44,647 bases of DNA from Tychonema sp. LEGE 07203 (GTDB lineage Bacteria; Cyanobacteriota; Cyanobacteriia; Cyanobacteriales; Microcoleaceae). Positions 17,404 to 25,640 of the stretch are shown here, piece after piece (the first letter of the stretch is position 1; the number at the start of each line of letters is the position of its first letter). The DNA lies in the NCBI RefSeq assembly GCF_015207285.1, contig NZ_JADEXD010000040.1, positions 1 to 44,647 on the forward strand, written 5' to 3'. Both the position numbers and the translations under genes were made by a program. Below the pieces are notes generated by a model that saw nothing but the letters and a program-made list of their open reading frames with translations, did not search any database and had not been told where the DNA came from.

Positions 17404-17552
17404 CAATAACCAACAACCAACAACCAACAACCAACAACCAATAACCAACAACCAACAACCAACAACCAACAACCAACAACCAACAACCAATAACCAATAA
17501 CCAATAACCAATAACCAATAACTAATAACCAATAACCAATAACCAATAACTA
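17404..17552. repeat. AACCAAC/AACCAAT heptamer tandem array
   Basis: About twenty consecutive 7-base units of AACCAAC, grading into AACCAAT and AACTAAT, fill the spacer and run right up to the ATG at 17553. The array has no spacers and is not a CRISPR. It leaves no purine-rich ribosome-binding site for the gene that follows. Confidence 0.95.
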
Positions 17553-18386
17553 ATGAATGATTTTTGGGATTCTATTTTAAGTTTTTCTCAGATTACTGTC
17601 AAAACAATTGGACAGCAGTTTTTGAAAGATTTCGGTTGCGTACAAGCCGATGAGAAGGATGATGGCACTTTGGTTACGCAATCTGACAATTGGGCGGATG
17701 CGGAAATTAGAAATGCGATCGCAATTGCGTTTCCCAGTCACGGGATTTTGAGCGAAGAAGGAGAACACATTTTCCCCGATACTGAATGGTGTTGGGTTGT
17801 CGATCCTTTGGATGCTACGACTAATTTTGCTCGCGGAATTCCAATTTGGGGGATTTCTTTGGGTTTATTGTATCGCGGAATTCCGGTTTTTGGTTGCGTG
17901 CATTTGCCGCCGCTGAATCAAACTTTTCACGGTTTTTATGCAGGGGATTTAGCGGGGGATGAGGTATTGACAAATATGCCTCAAGGTGCGTTTTTGAACG
18001 ATCGCCCAATTCACCCTAGTCCTGATAAAATGAGCGGAAATCATATTTTTAATTTGTGTTCCCGGAGTGTGGGAATCGGGCCTAATCTTCCGAGTAAAAT
18101 TCGGATGCTGGGTATGGCTAGTTACAATTTTTTGACTGTGGCTTCGGGTGTGGCTGTGGGAGGGGTGGAAGCGACTCCGAAAATTTGGGATATTGCTGGA
18201 AGTTGGGTAATTGTGAAGGCTGCGGGTGCGGTTTGGTTGCCGCTGGAATCCCAGGCGATTTTTCCGCTGGAAGTGGGGAAGAATTACGGGAGGGTTTCTT
18301 ATCCGACTTTGGTGTTGAACCGGCAGGAGTTGGTGTCGGTGTTTTTGCCGTTTGTGGAGGCTTGGAAAAAGAAAAAAATGGGGTGA
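17553..18386 (+). CDS. Inositol monophosphatase-family phosphatase
   Basis: The 277-residue protein has the lithium-sensitive phosphatase fold. Visible motifs: ILSEEGE (metal-binding Glu pair), WVVDPLDATTNFARGIP (the DPIDGTxNF motif with Gly replaced by Ala) and KIWDIAGSWVIVKAAGA near the C-terminus. It removes phosphate from inositol phosphates or similar small substrates with Mg2+; the exact substrate (inositol-1-phosphate, PAP, histidinol phosphate) cannot be told. The start follows directly on a heptamer array and upstream codons of this frame contain stops, so either this ATG works without a Shine-Dalgarno or a later start is used. Confidence 0.88.
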   Translation: MNDFWDSILSFSQITVKTIGQQFLKDFGCVQADEKDDGTLVTQSDNWADAEIRNAIAIAFPSHGILSEEGEHIFPDTEWCWVVDPLDATTNFARGIPIWGISLGLLYRGIPVFGCVHLPPLNQTFHGFYAGDLAGDEVLTNMPQGAFLNDRPIHPSPDKMSGNHIFNLCSRSVGIGPNLPSKIRMLGMASYNFLTVASGVAVGGVEATPKIWDIAGSWVIVKAAGAVWLPLESQAIFPLEVGKNYGRVSYPTLVLNRQELVSVFLPFVEAWKKKKMG

Positions 18387-18440
18387 TTGGCGTGCAGCGA
18401 AACTATCCGGCAGGGCATCGCACAATTGTTAAATAAAACT

Positions 18441-18482
18441 GCAGGGCAGGCGTGACGGAGGAGTCTCCCGCGCCTGCCCTGC
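18441..18482. terminator. GC-rich hairpin, possible bidirectional transcript end
   Basis: GCAGGGCAGGCG (18441-18452) pairs perfectly with CGCCTGCCCTGC (18471-18482) over an 18-base loop. It lies between two converging genes, the inositol-phosphatase-like gene and the PIN gene, where a shared terminator would fit. No long T-run follows, so it may also be a dispersed palindrome. Confidence 0.5.
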
Positions 18483-18665
18483 GGTTTACAACAAGTATAA
18501 CCGACCGATGACCGATGGTTAAAGTATGCTTGCTGTTGTCTATTTCTGCCAATGTGCGATCGGGTGGTTTGTTCCTCCTCCGATCGGGTGACTTAATTTT
18601 AGCCGATCGGGTGATGCGGCGCGAGGAAGGTTGTGGTAGTTTCCACTCCAATATTAATTTTAAAC

Positions 18666-19259
18666 TTATGTGCTTTGAAAAGGGCGATCGCTATTTTCAA
18701 AGCACAATTCTTTCATCCGATTTGCCGACAGCAGCAGTCCCAATGCTACCAGCCCTTGCAAATACTCGTCATGCGTTTTTGGCGGATTCTTGAGCCTGAT
18801 TCTTTGTTTTTCTATGGCTTTGCATACACCTTCAAAGTTAAAGTTGAGAAGGCGCAAAATAAACTCATCTGGGTGCAGCGGCTCAATGTTATATTGTCTG
18901 AGATTCTCAGCAGGAAAATCTCTGAGATTGAAAGTAACGATAAAATCTGCGCGACAATGAATTGCTGCGGCTAGAACGTGCCGATCGCCCGGATCTGGAA
19001 GTTCCAACTCTGGTATAATTCGCTCATAACCTTGCACCAAGCAATTTTCAACATTTTCATTCATTAAGTTTTTGGTTCTGGCAAGCTGTTCGGACTTGAG
19101 ATCCGAACGGTTGAGAAGTACATTTCTCATCCATTCGCTGTGAATTTCTTCTGTCCAGCGGGCCTCAAGTATTTTGCTAGCAGCTAACTGCACGAACAAG
19201 TCCCGCAGCGGTGCAGAATATAAAATATTAGCATCATAAACAACAGTGAAAATAGTCAT
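18666..19259 (-). CDS. PIN-domain ribonuclease toxin (VapC-like)
   Basis: The 197-residue protein has a PIN domain: VYDANILYSAPLRDLFVQLA at residues 7-26 with the first catalytic Asp, EEIHSEWMRN with an acidic residue, ELPDPGDRHVLAAAI with further Asp residues and FIVTFNLRDFP as the last acidic site. From family knowledge this is the PIN_3 branch; such proteins are Mg2+-dependent RNases and commonly toxins. A C-terminal extension of about 60 residues is unusual for short VapC. It starts 3 bases after the stop of the HTH gene, the classic antitoxin-toxin order. Confidence 0.88.
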   Translation of the reverse strand: MTIFTVVYDANILYSAPLRDLFVQLAASKILEARWTEEIHSEWMRNVLLNRSDLKSEQLARTKNLMNENVENCLVQGYERIIPELELPDPGDRHVLAAAIHCRADFIVTFNLRDFPAENLRQYNIEPLHPDEFILRLLNFNFEGVCKAIEKQRIRLKNPPKTHDEYLQGLVALGLLLSANRMKELCFENSDRPFQST

Positions 19260-19262
19260 ACT

Positions 19263-19733
19263 TCAATCGTACAAGCCTAGTGCCTCTGATTCAGCTACAA
19301 GCTCATCCATCCCTTTCATACTTTTTTCGTAACTCTGCTTTTTATATTTCATGACATCTTCGTAACGTATCCGGCGACAGTTGCGTACCATTTTGTAAGG
19401 AATTTCGCCAGAATCTAGTAACTTCCACACATATTCGCGGGACACGTTCAGTAGGAACTCAACCTGCCAGATATCGAGTTCCGCAGTAATTGGAGTCAGT
19501 TTAACAGTATTGCCGCTGCTTGTCTGTTGCAAAATTTCTAATAGCACGGACAACGCTGCTGCAGGGATGTCAATTGTCTTTCCCTCTTTTTCGTTTAAGA
19601 TTAATTTGAGGGATTCGCCAGACGGATGATTTTCTAAATGCGATTCTAAAGCGCGGCTGCTAATTTTGGCAACTGCTGCTTCTTCGGCTGTGGGCAAAGC
19701 AGGTGCTGATTTTGGATCTCCAGTGAATGTCAT
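19263..19733 (-). CDS. HTH (excisionase-type) DNA-binding antitoxin
   Basis: The 156-residue protein has a central helix-turn-helix of the MerR/excisionase type: WQVEFLLNVSREYVWKLLDS then GEIPYKMVRNCRRIRYEDV (about residues 108-147). The N-terminal 90 residues hold a helical segment that probably dimerises. The acidic C-terminus (MKGMDELVAESEALGLYD) probably wraps the PIN toxin, as in known pairs. It precedes the PIN gene by 3 bases on the same strand, so it should be antitoxin and autorepressor. A HIP1-like site lies in the upstream region; no operator palindrome was certain. Confidence 0.85.
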   Translation of the reverse strand: MTFTGDPKSAPALPTAEEAAVAKISSRALESHLENHPSGESLKLILNEKEGKTIDIPAAALSVLLEILQQTSSGNTVKLTPITAELDIWQVEFLLNVSREYVWKLLDSGEIPYKMVRNCRRIRYEDVMKYKKQSYEKSMKGMDELVAESEALGLYD

Positions 19734-19885
19734 GTTAATTTGGGGGTGATAATAACAGGCAATCGACTATGATGATGATAGCAACTTTAGGAGGCGATCG
19801 CACTTTGATGCAGCCAGCAAAATCACAGCTCCTGGGATTGGGACACAACATTGCTGTGTCCCTACTCTCAAAGGAATTTATTGCC

Positions 19886-20467
19886 TCACGCAATTAATTT
19901 CGACAGCACATTAGACAGCTTAGCACCGAGATTCTCAACCGACTCCTGCTGTTTGGGATCTTTCATTGTACCGTCATCATTAAATACCTGAAATGCTGAT
20001 GGAATTGCCTTCTGATCCGGGAGCACCAATACGTTAATATTCCCCAGGATCGATCGCAAATGAACCAATCCCCGCAAACCGCCAAGTCCGCCAGGAGAAG
20101 CACTCATAATTACCGCTACTTTGCCAGTAAATGCCACCAATCCCGGTTCGCCGGGAGCGGGGCGCGACACCCAGTCGATCGCATTTTTCAACACGGGCGT
20201 AACCGAACTGTTATACTCGGGAGAAGCGATCAAAAACCCGTCATGCGCTACCATCAATTCCTTCAACTTCCGGGCATTTTCTGGCATTCCCTCCTTGGCT
20301 TCCAAATCTTCATCAAATATCGGCATCGGCAAATCGCGCAAATCTACATAAGTAACTTCTGCACCCGCAGCCCTAGCCCCAGCCGCCGCAACCTTTACCA
20401 GCAGTTTGTTGTAGGAGCCTTCGCGGGTACTTCCGGCAAAGGCAAGTATTTTTGGTCTGTTTGTCAT
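19886..20467 (-). CDS. NADPH-dependent FMN reductase
   Basis: The 193-residue flavodoxin-like protein has the FMN phosphate-binding loop AFAGSTREGSYNKLL at residues 9-23 and the SPEYNSSVTPVLKNAIDW motif at about 81-98. This matches the NAD(P)H:FMN/quinone reductase family (ChrR/YieF/ArsH-like). It transfers electrons from NADPH to FMN and reduces quinones or other acceptors; the physiological acceptor is unknown. It is cytoplasmic. A gene for a ChaN-like protein lies 38 bases upstream on the same strand, so the two may be cotranscribed. Confidence 0.9.
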   Translation of the reverse strand: MTNRPKILAFAGSTREGSYNKLLVKVAAAGARAAGAEVTYVDLRDLPMPIFDEDLEAKEGMPENARKLKELMVAHDGFLIASPEYNSSVTPVLKNAIDWVSRPAPGEPGLVAFTGKVAVIMSASPGGLGGLRGLVHLRSILGNINVLVLPDQKAIPSAFQVFNDDGTMKDPKQQESVENLGAKLSNVLSKLIA

Positions 20468-20505
20468 TGATTCTTTCCCGATTTTTGCTTCCGATTATAA
20501 CTGTA

Positions 20506-21390
20506 CTATTCCGAGTGATTCCAAACAAAGTCAGCAATGGGTTTGTCTGCGGACAAAGGAGGATTTTTACCGGAATTGAATACAACAGTTTGCTGCTGTA
20601 TTTTCCCCGTTCCCAAACGCCTTTCCACGCGGCTGGGAATGCCGTAACCGTACATAATATGTCCTTTCCCCGCCAACACTACAACTTGATAGTCGGGGTT
20701 AGCTTTGACAAATTGGGCTATACTTTCGGCCATAGTTTCGTCCCACAAAACTTGGGCTTGCAAAAATCTTTCAAAGGCTGTACTGTTTCCCTGTCCGGCT
20801 TTTTGGTGCTGTTGGAAAACTTCGAGCAGCATTTGCCGGTATTCGGCGTTGTCGGTACGAATTTCCGAAATGGGCGGAATGTACTTTTTGTCTTCTGCTG
20901 TCAGGCTTTCTAAACCTTGAGACGCAACTTTTCTCGTGACTTCCGACGGTGTATTTAAAGCGAGCACTGGCAATTTGTTTTCTTTGGCAAACCGCAAAAT
21001 TGGGGCGTAATATTCCCAGGGAAAACGCCACCTGCGATCGTACTCTGTTTGCTCGACTAATTGCTCTTCTGTGATTTTACCAGCTAAGTAGTTGTCGATC
21101 GCACTTTGGAACGGACGCTGAAACATTTCAAGGGCGATCGCAATTTTACGATTTTGCCGCTGCATTTCTCGAATAATTTTCAGTTGAGCTTGGTGGTCTG
21201 CCTCGCTATCGTGGGTTTCTCCCAGATACACAATTTTCGCCTTCACCAACTGTTGCAGAATCTCTTGGTTAGTGTAAGTTTGCGGAGGTTGAGGCTTCAC
21301 AGTCGGTTCTGCTGTCGCTATCACATTGCTGCACAGCAGGAAAATGCTCAGCGATAAGGCGCACAGTTTGATGAGTTTGGTTGTTTTCAT
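20506..21390 (-). CDS. ChaN-family haem-binding exported protein
   Basis: The 294-residue protein has an N-terminal signal peptide (residues 1-27, LCALSLSIFLLCSNVIATA). The cysteine in FLLCSN lacks a proper lipobox, so cleavage by signal peptidase I is more likely. The mature part has ChaN/DUF399 motifs: VYLGETHDSEADHQAQL, IALEMFQRPFQ, RRWRFPWEYYAPILRFA and, later, LAGKGHIMYGYGIPSRV. ChaN of Campylobacter binds haem pairs and takes part in iron uptake; plant and cyanobacterial relatives occur in chloroplasts and periplasm. Function here is inferred from the family. Confidence 0.87.
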   Translation of the reverse strand: MKTTKLIKLCALSLSIFLLCSNVIATAEPTVKPQPPQTYTNQEILQQLVKAKIVYLGETHDSEADHQAQLKIIREMQRQNRKIAIALEMFQRPFQSAIDNYLAGKITEEQLVEQTEYDRRWRFPWEYYAPILRFAKENKLPVLALNTPSEVTRKVASQGLESLTAEDKKYIPPISEIRTDNAEYRQMLLEVFQQHQKAGQGNSTAFERFLQAQVLWDETMAESIAQFVKANPDYQVVVLAGKGHIMYGYGIPSRVERRLGTGKIQQQTVVFNSGKNPPLSADKPIADFVWNHSE

Positions 21391-22017
21391 AAAAATATTA
21401 TGCCGTTTCTCGCAGCACCAAGCACAGCCGAAATCTAGGATTTTACCCGAGCATCCACAAACCTCAATGCTTCATTTAACTTCACAATTATCCGCAATTA
21501 TCTACGCCCCTAGAGGGTTGTCTTCCCTTGTCCTGATGACTGATGACTAACGACTAATGACTAATGACTAACGACTAATGACTTCTTTTGTAAAGTTTAG
21601 TTGCAGGTGCTTGCGCTTCTCAAAAAAGGTGGTAAATTAAAAATATGAAGCGAACAAAAAGCTTCTCTGACAGATACCACATCCAGATACCGCAGCGAAG
21701 TTCACAATAGAATCTAAGGAGTAAAAACGCTGTTTAATCTCACATCTGTCCCATCAAAAACCAATAGCAGCACCCACCAACAAAGCTGATACTTCCTCAA
21801 CTAATGAGAGGGGAGCAATGCAACTGAATCCGAGGATTATTGCAACTCCACATCGAATTTAAAAAAGAGGAAATCACTCGGTAAATATGGCTGGGTGCTG
21901 TTGTTGTTAAAAGAAATTTTCGGTTTGTGATATTTTTTTCAGTAGAGACAGATTCTCTAGATATGCGTTACCGGGCAGAGCGAAAGTAACAAGCATACAA
22001 AGATAAAAACTATAAAA
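21391..22017. other. Intergenic region with heptamer repeats and a possible structured RNA
   Basis: About 630 bases without a credible gene. ACTGATGACTAACGACTAATG-type repeats occupy about 21535-21585 (7-base units GACTAAT/GACTAAC). A GAGAGGGGAGCAATGCAA...TTGCAACTCC segment lies at 21805-21850. It is enclosed by CAGCACCCA (21768-21776) and TGGGTGCTG (21892-21900). This could be the closing stem of an RNA of about 135 bases; no known RNA family was recognised. Confidence 0.45.
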
Positions 22018-22380
22018 TTACTGAAAAATTGTCTCGTCTTCCTTTCGCCACGCGGGATCGACGATACAAATAAATATTAGCGGTTCTTGGCCGCAGTTGT
22101 AAATAAACTGCTTGGCGTTTGGCGGAATGTAAACTGCATCTCCGACTTGCACCAATTGAGTCTCATCATCGATGTGCATTTCCCCAGTACCGCTGAGGAT
22201 GTAGTAAACTTCAGAAGTTGTCAGGGAGTGCAGCGCCGAAGTTTGTCCCGGCGGCAAAGTGGCGCGGGCTAAACTGTAACGCAAATCCACAGCTTGTTTG
22301 TCTGGATGCAGCAATTCTCGCAGTTGAGTACCGTCGCCAGCAATAAACTCGTCGCAGCCATTGAGCTTTTGAATTAGCAT
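22018..22380 (-). CDS. Single-domain cupin protein
   Basis: The 120-residue protein is a small beta-barrel cupin. The first metal motif is visible as LHSLTTSEVYYILSGTG (about residues 50-66, with His and Glu); the second as GDAVYIPPNAKQFIYN (about 83-98). Such proteins bind a metal and may be isomerases, dioxygenases or sensors; the role cannot be assigned. The name 'mannose-6-phosphate isomerase-like' would be loose. It is single on the minus strand. Confidence 0.86.
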   Translation of the reverse strand: MLIQKLNGCDEFIAGDGTQLRELLHPDKQAVDLRYSLARATLPPGQTSALHSLTTSEVYYILSGTGEMHIDDETQLVQVGDAVYIPPNAKQFIYNCGQEPLIFICIVDPAWRKEDETIFQ

Positions 22381-22475
22381 TCTTTCGGCACTCCTGAAAA
22401 TTTCTTTACCACAACTTAAGTTTAATTGAAAGAGCGAGGAATGTTAAGAAATGTTTAAAACGGCGGCCGGATTTT

Positions 22476-22751
22476 TTAACCGTAAGTTCCCGAATGCGAT
22501 CGATAATCAGGACAGTCGATCGCATCTTCAGATAAAGCTATGGTAGGCTGAACGGGACACTTGAGGTGGTAGTCGCCGGTGAAAAATACGCAGTTAGCGC
22601 AAGGAATTTGGTGCATCCGCCCAGCTCGGCGCACAGAGTCGGCGACAGCGCGCCCAATACTCGAACACAGCAAAAAAACTAAACCCCAGGCGGAAACAAA
22701 ACACAGCGGAACTAAAACAGGCTGTATTGCCTTAATCAAAAAGTAAAGCAT
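22476..22751 (-). CDS. Small membrane protein with a Cys-rich C-terminal domain
   Basis: Function not recognised. The 91-residue protein has one N-terminal membrane helix (about residues 5-30, AIQPVLVPLCFVSAWGLVFL). A basic stretch and a compact tail follow with C-A-N-C (CANCVFF), C-P (KCPVQP) and C-P (DCPDY). These four cysteines could bind one metal ion or a [Fe-S] cluster. It appears to be a conserved cyanobacterial type, judged from the motif, but I do not know a name. It is divergent from the 1-Cys peroxiredoxin gene with a gap of about 160 bases. Confidence 0.7.
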   Translation of the reverse strand: MLYFLIKAIQPVLVPLCFVSAWGLVFLLCSSIGRAVADSVRRAGRMHQIPCANCVFFTGDYHLKCPVQPTIALSEDAIDCPDYRSHSGTYG

Positions 22752-22912
22752 AGCAACAAAATGTAGCAGTTGAAGGCGGGCTATACATTACAGTAATGGA
22801 ATTGGCGACCGATCGACCAAAAAGTTTAAAATCATTTACAGTGCGATCGATAAACCGGGCAATTATGGGATGATAGAGAACCGTAGTTAAATAAAATTAG
22901 AGGAAATCAGTT

Positions 22913-23551
22913 ATGTCACTGCGATTAGGCGATACAGTTCCCAACTTTACCCAAGCCTCGTCTAAAGGGGAAATCAATTTCTACGACTGGGCCGGCGATA
23001 GTTGGGTGGTGTTGTTTTCACACCCGAAAGACTACACCCCAGTGTGCACCACCGAACTCGGCGCAGTCGCCCGTCTCAAGTCGGAATTTGACAAACGCGG
23101 CGTGAAAACCATCGCCCTCAGCGTCGATGATGTAGATTCTCACATGGGTTGGATTAAAGATATCGAGGAAACTCAAAATGTCACCCTCAATTATCCGATT
23201 TTAGCAGATGGCGATCGTAAAGTTTCCGACATTTACGACATGATCCATCCCAACTCCCTCAACAACTTAACAATCCGCACCGTTTTTGTAATTGATCCAG
23301 AAAAGAAACTGCGTTTGAGCATCACCTATCCGGCGAGCACCGGTCGGAATTTTAATGAAATTCTGCGAGTAATTGACTCCTTGCAACTTACGGACAAATA
23401 CAGCGTTGCGACTCCAGTTGATTGGAAAGACGGCGACGACTGCGTAATTGTACCTTCAATTACCGACCCGAAAGAGTTGGCAGAAAAATTCCCTAAAGGC
23501 TACACGCCAGTCAAACCTTATTTGCGGATGACTCCTCAACCGAATAAATAA
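22913..23551 (+). CDS. 1-Cys peroxiredoxin (Prx6 type)
   Basis: The 212-residue protein reduces hydrogen peroxide and alkyl hydroperoxides. The peroxidatic motif is SHPKDYTPVCTTELGAVARL (about residues 38-57), with Thr three residues and one residue before Cys in the usual PxxxT/SxxC layout. No resolving cysteine follows at the C-terminus in the 2-Cys position. The extended C-terminal domain (TPVDWKDGDDCVIVPSITD) is typical for Prx6, and the length matches the cyanobacterial 1-Cys enzyme. A GAGG ribosome-binding site lies 12 bases before the ATG. A palindromic element with a long stem follows the stop. Confidence 0.94.
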   Translation: MSLRLGDTVPNFTQASSKGEINFYDWAGDSWVVLFSHPKDYTPVCTTELGAVARLKSEFDKRGVKTIALSVDDVDSHMGWIKDIEETQNVTLNYPILADGDRKVSDIYDMIHPNSLNNLTIRTVFVIDPEKKLRLSITYPASTGRNFNEILRVIDSLQLTDKYSVATPVDWKDGDDCVIVPSITDPKELAEKFPKGYTPVKPYLRMTPQPNK

Positions 23552-23612
23552 GTTTGATTTACGGACTTTTTGCAGTCAGGACTTGAGTCCGGGACTTACG
23601 CATTAAGGACAA

Positions 23613-23679
23613 AGAAACCGGGTTTTTTACCGAATTTGTGGGCGAGTGCGAAATATTTTCGTAAAAAAACCCGGTTTCT
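23613..23679. repeat. Long-stem palindromic repeat (AGAAACCGGGTTTTTT type)
   Basis: AGAAACCGGGTTTTTTAC (23613-23630) pairs with GTAAAAAAACCCGGTTTCT (23661-23679), a stem of about 18 base pairs with one bulge, around a loop of 30 bases. From memory, closely similar hairpins are abundant in Oscillatoriales genomes. It lies about 60 bases after the peroxiredoxin stop and could also help end that transcript. Confidence 0.75.
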
Positions 23680-23797
23680 GAGTACCCGTGCGTCAGGACT
23701 TCAGTCATTAATCCTGGTTTTTGAGGACTGAACTCCGATGCTGGGAACAAAGAAATTGCCCTATTGTCTGAACAATTGAGATTTGAGGAAAGGCAAA

Positions 23798-24382
23798 ATG
23801 CTGTCATCTCCGATCGTATTGCGAATGTTGCCAGAATTGCAAATGACAGAGGACGAATTTTTTGACTTCTGTCAATTAAATCGCAACTTGCGAATTGAAC
23901 GCAACCAGCGAGGAGAAATACTATTATTGACTCTTGTTGGCGGAATCAGCAGCAACCGCAATGCTATTTTAACTGGAGAACTGGGCATTTGGACACAGGA
24001 AGACGGAACTGGCATTGCTTTTGCTTCTTGTACGGGATTTACTTTGTCGATCGGCTCGGTGCGATCGCCCGACGCTTCCTGGATTAAACTGAAAAGGTGG
24101 AATGCTTTATCAAAAGCACAGCAAGAAAAATTTGCGCCGATTTGCCCTGACTTTGTAGTTGAACTCAGACCCGATTTTGAGGACTTAGAGCCGCTGCAAG
24201 AAAAAATGCAAGAATACATGAGAGAACCAGGAGTGCAGTTGGGCTGGTTAATTGACCGCAAAAATCGCCGAGTTTACATTTACCGTCCCGATTTGCCAGA
24301 GGAATGTTTGGACAATCCCGCGACAGTCAGCGGCGACCCAGTTTTGCCGGGATTCGTACTCAATATGAGCAAAATTTGGTAG
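23798..24382 (+). CDS. Uma2-family PD-(D/E)XK nuclease-fold protein
   Basis: The protein has 194 residues from the ATG at 23798; a TTG at 23783 is possible but less likely. It has the Uma2 layout: an N-terminal MTEDEFFDFCQLNRNLRIER, a GTGIAFASCTGFTL strand, then VRSPDASWI, CPDFVVELRPDFED and QLGWLIDRKNRRVYIYRP. The Asp of PDASW, the Glu of FVVEL and the Arg/Lys further on form the restriction-endonuclease-like site. Uma2 proteins are very numerous in cyanobacteria and linked to mobile elements; their role is unsettled. No methylase is nearby. Confidence 0.9.
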   Translation: MLSSPIVLRMLPELQMTEDEFFDFCQLNRNLRIERNQRGEILLLTLVGGISSNRNAILTGELGIWTQEDGTGIAFASCTGFTLSIGSVRSPDASWIKLKRWNALSKAQQEKFAPICPDFVVELRPDFEDLEPLQEKMQEYMREPGVQLGWLIDRKNRRVYIYRPDLPEECLDNPATVSGDPVLPGFVLNMSKIW

Positions 24383-24445
24383 CACAGCAATAAATATCAA
24401 CTTATTATCAGACTTAATAATAGAATGCAGCAGGCAAAAAATATG

Positions 24446-25417
24446 GATATCAAAAACGGCTTTGTAGGCACTATCGGCAACACGCCGTTAATTCGGTTAA
24501 ACAGCTTCAGCGATGAAACAGGTTGCGAAATTCTCGGCAAAGCAGAGTTTCTCAATCCCGGCGGTTCCGTTAAAGATAGGGCCGCACTTTACATCATCCA
24601 AGATGCCGAAAAAAAAGGATTGTTAAAACCGGGCGGCACCGTTGTAGAAGGCACTGCGGGCAATACTGGCATCGGTTTGGCACACATTTGCAACGCCAAA
24701 GGTTACAAATGTTTGATTGTGATTCCCGATACTCAATCCCAAGAAAAAATCGATGCTTTGAAAACCTTGGGCGCGGAAGTTCGGACTGTTCCCGCTGTTC
24801 CTTACAAAGACCCGAATAATTATGTCAAATTGTCGGGAAGGTTGGCAGCCGAAATGGAGAATGCAATTTGGGCAAATCAGTTTGACAATTTAGCCAATCG
24901 CCAAGCTCATTTCGAGACAACCGGCCCGGAAATCTGGGAACAAACCGAGGGAAAAATTGATGCTTGGGTGGCTGCGACTGGTACGGGCGGGACTTTTGCG
25001 GGTGTAGCAATGTTTTTGAAATCAAAAAATCCGGCGATTAAAACTGTTTTGGCGGATCCGATGGGCAGCGGGCTTTACAGTTATTTCAAAACTGGAGAAA
25101 TTAAGACTGAAGGTAGTTCGATTACTGAGGGTATTGGTACCAGCCGCATCACTGGAAATATGGAGAATGCGCCGGTAGATGATGCTATTCAAATTGATGA
25201 TGCTGAAGCTGTCCGCGTGATTTACCAATTGTTGAGGAAAGAAGGGCTGTTTATGGGCGGTTCTGTGGGGATTAATGTGGGGGCGGCGGTGGCTTTGGCG
25301 AAGCAAATGGGGCCGGGACATACGATTGTTACGGTACTCTGCGACGGCGGGGCGAGGTATCAGTCGCGTTTGTTCGATCGCCAATGGTTGGCCTCCAAAG
25401 GTTTATCATCAGATTAG
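24446..25417 (+). CDS. cysK: Cysteine synthase A (O-acetylserine sulfhydrylase)
   Basis: CysK makes cysteine from O-acetylserine and sulfide with PLP. The 323 residues from the ATG at 24446 (a GCAGG lies about 8 bases before it; an ATG at 24425 is in frame) show IGNTPLIRL, the PLP lysine in NPGGSVKDRAA, EGTAGNTGIGLA, the phosphate loop GTGGTFAG, and GGSVGINVGAA near the C-terminus. All catalytic residues are present. A degenerate copy of its last 35 bases is found 150 bases downstream (25532-25566). Confidence 0.95.
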   Translation, partial: DIKNGFVGTIGNTPLIRLNSFSDETGCEILGKAEFLNPGGSVKDRAALYIIQDAEKKGLLKPGGTVVEGTAGNTGIGLAHICNAKGYKCLIVIPDTQSQEKIDALKTLGAEVRTVPAVPYKDPNNYVKLSGRLAAEMENAIWANQFDNLANRQAHFETTGPEIWEQTEGKIDAWVAATGTGGTFAGVAMFLKSKNPAIKTVLADPMGSGLYSYFKTGEIKTEGSSITEGIGTSRITGNMENAPVDDAIQIDDAEAVRVIYQLLRKEGLFMGGSVGINVGAAVALAKQMGPGHTIVTVLCDGGARYQSRLFDRQWLASKGLSSD

Positions 25418-25566
25418 CCTCCGCATTGCACGGGTGTATCGAGATTGTCGGGAAATTATCCCCGTCAATCGGTGTTGCGTCTGCCTGAAATCTGCGGTTA
25501 ACCGATTTATCAAAAATTTATGTCAGGCGAGCCAATGGTTAGCCTCAAAAGGTCGATCGTCAGATT
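25381..25566 (+). repeat. Duplicated 3' end of cysK
   Basis: The last coding bases of cysK (25381-25415, starting CCAATGGTTGGCCTCC) recur at 25532-25566 (starting CCAATGGTTAGCCTCA) with about five mismatches. Both encode QWLASKG in the same relative frame. This suggests a remnant of a tandem cysK duplication or a local slippage event. Confidence 0.8.
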
Positions 25567-25640
25567 TGGTTATATATGGCCGCACCTATTCCCATGATAA
25601 AAAAATAGCATATATGTAGTCGAATGTCAAGTAAAAAAAC

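Noticed and set aside
17404..17552. CRISPR array
   Set aside because: Units are 7 bases with no spacers between them; no cas gene is near.
23783..25417. Restriction-modification system around the Uma2 and HNH genes
   Set aside because: No methyltransferase acting on DNA and no specificity subunit is nearby; the two nuclease genes are more than 1.8 kb apart on different strands.
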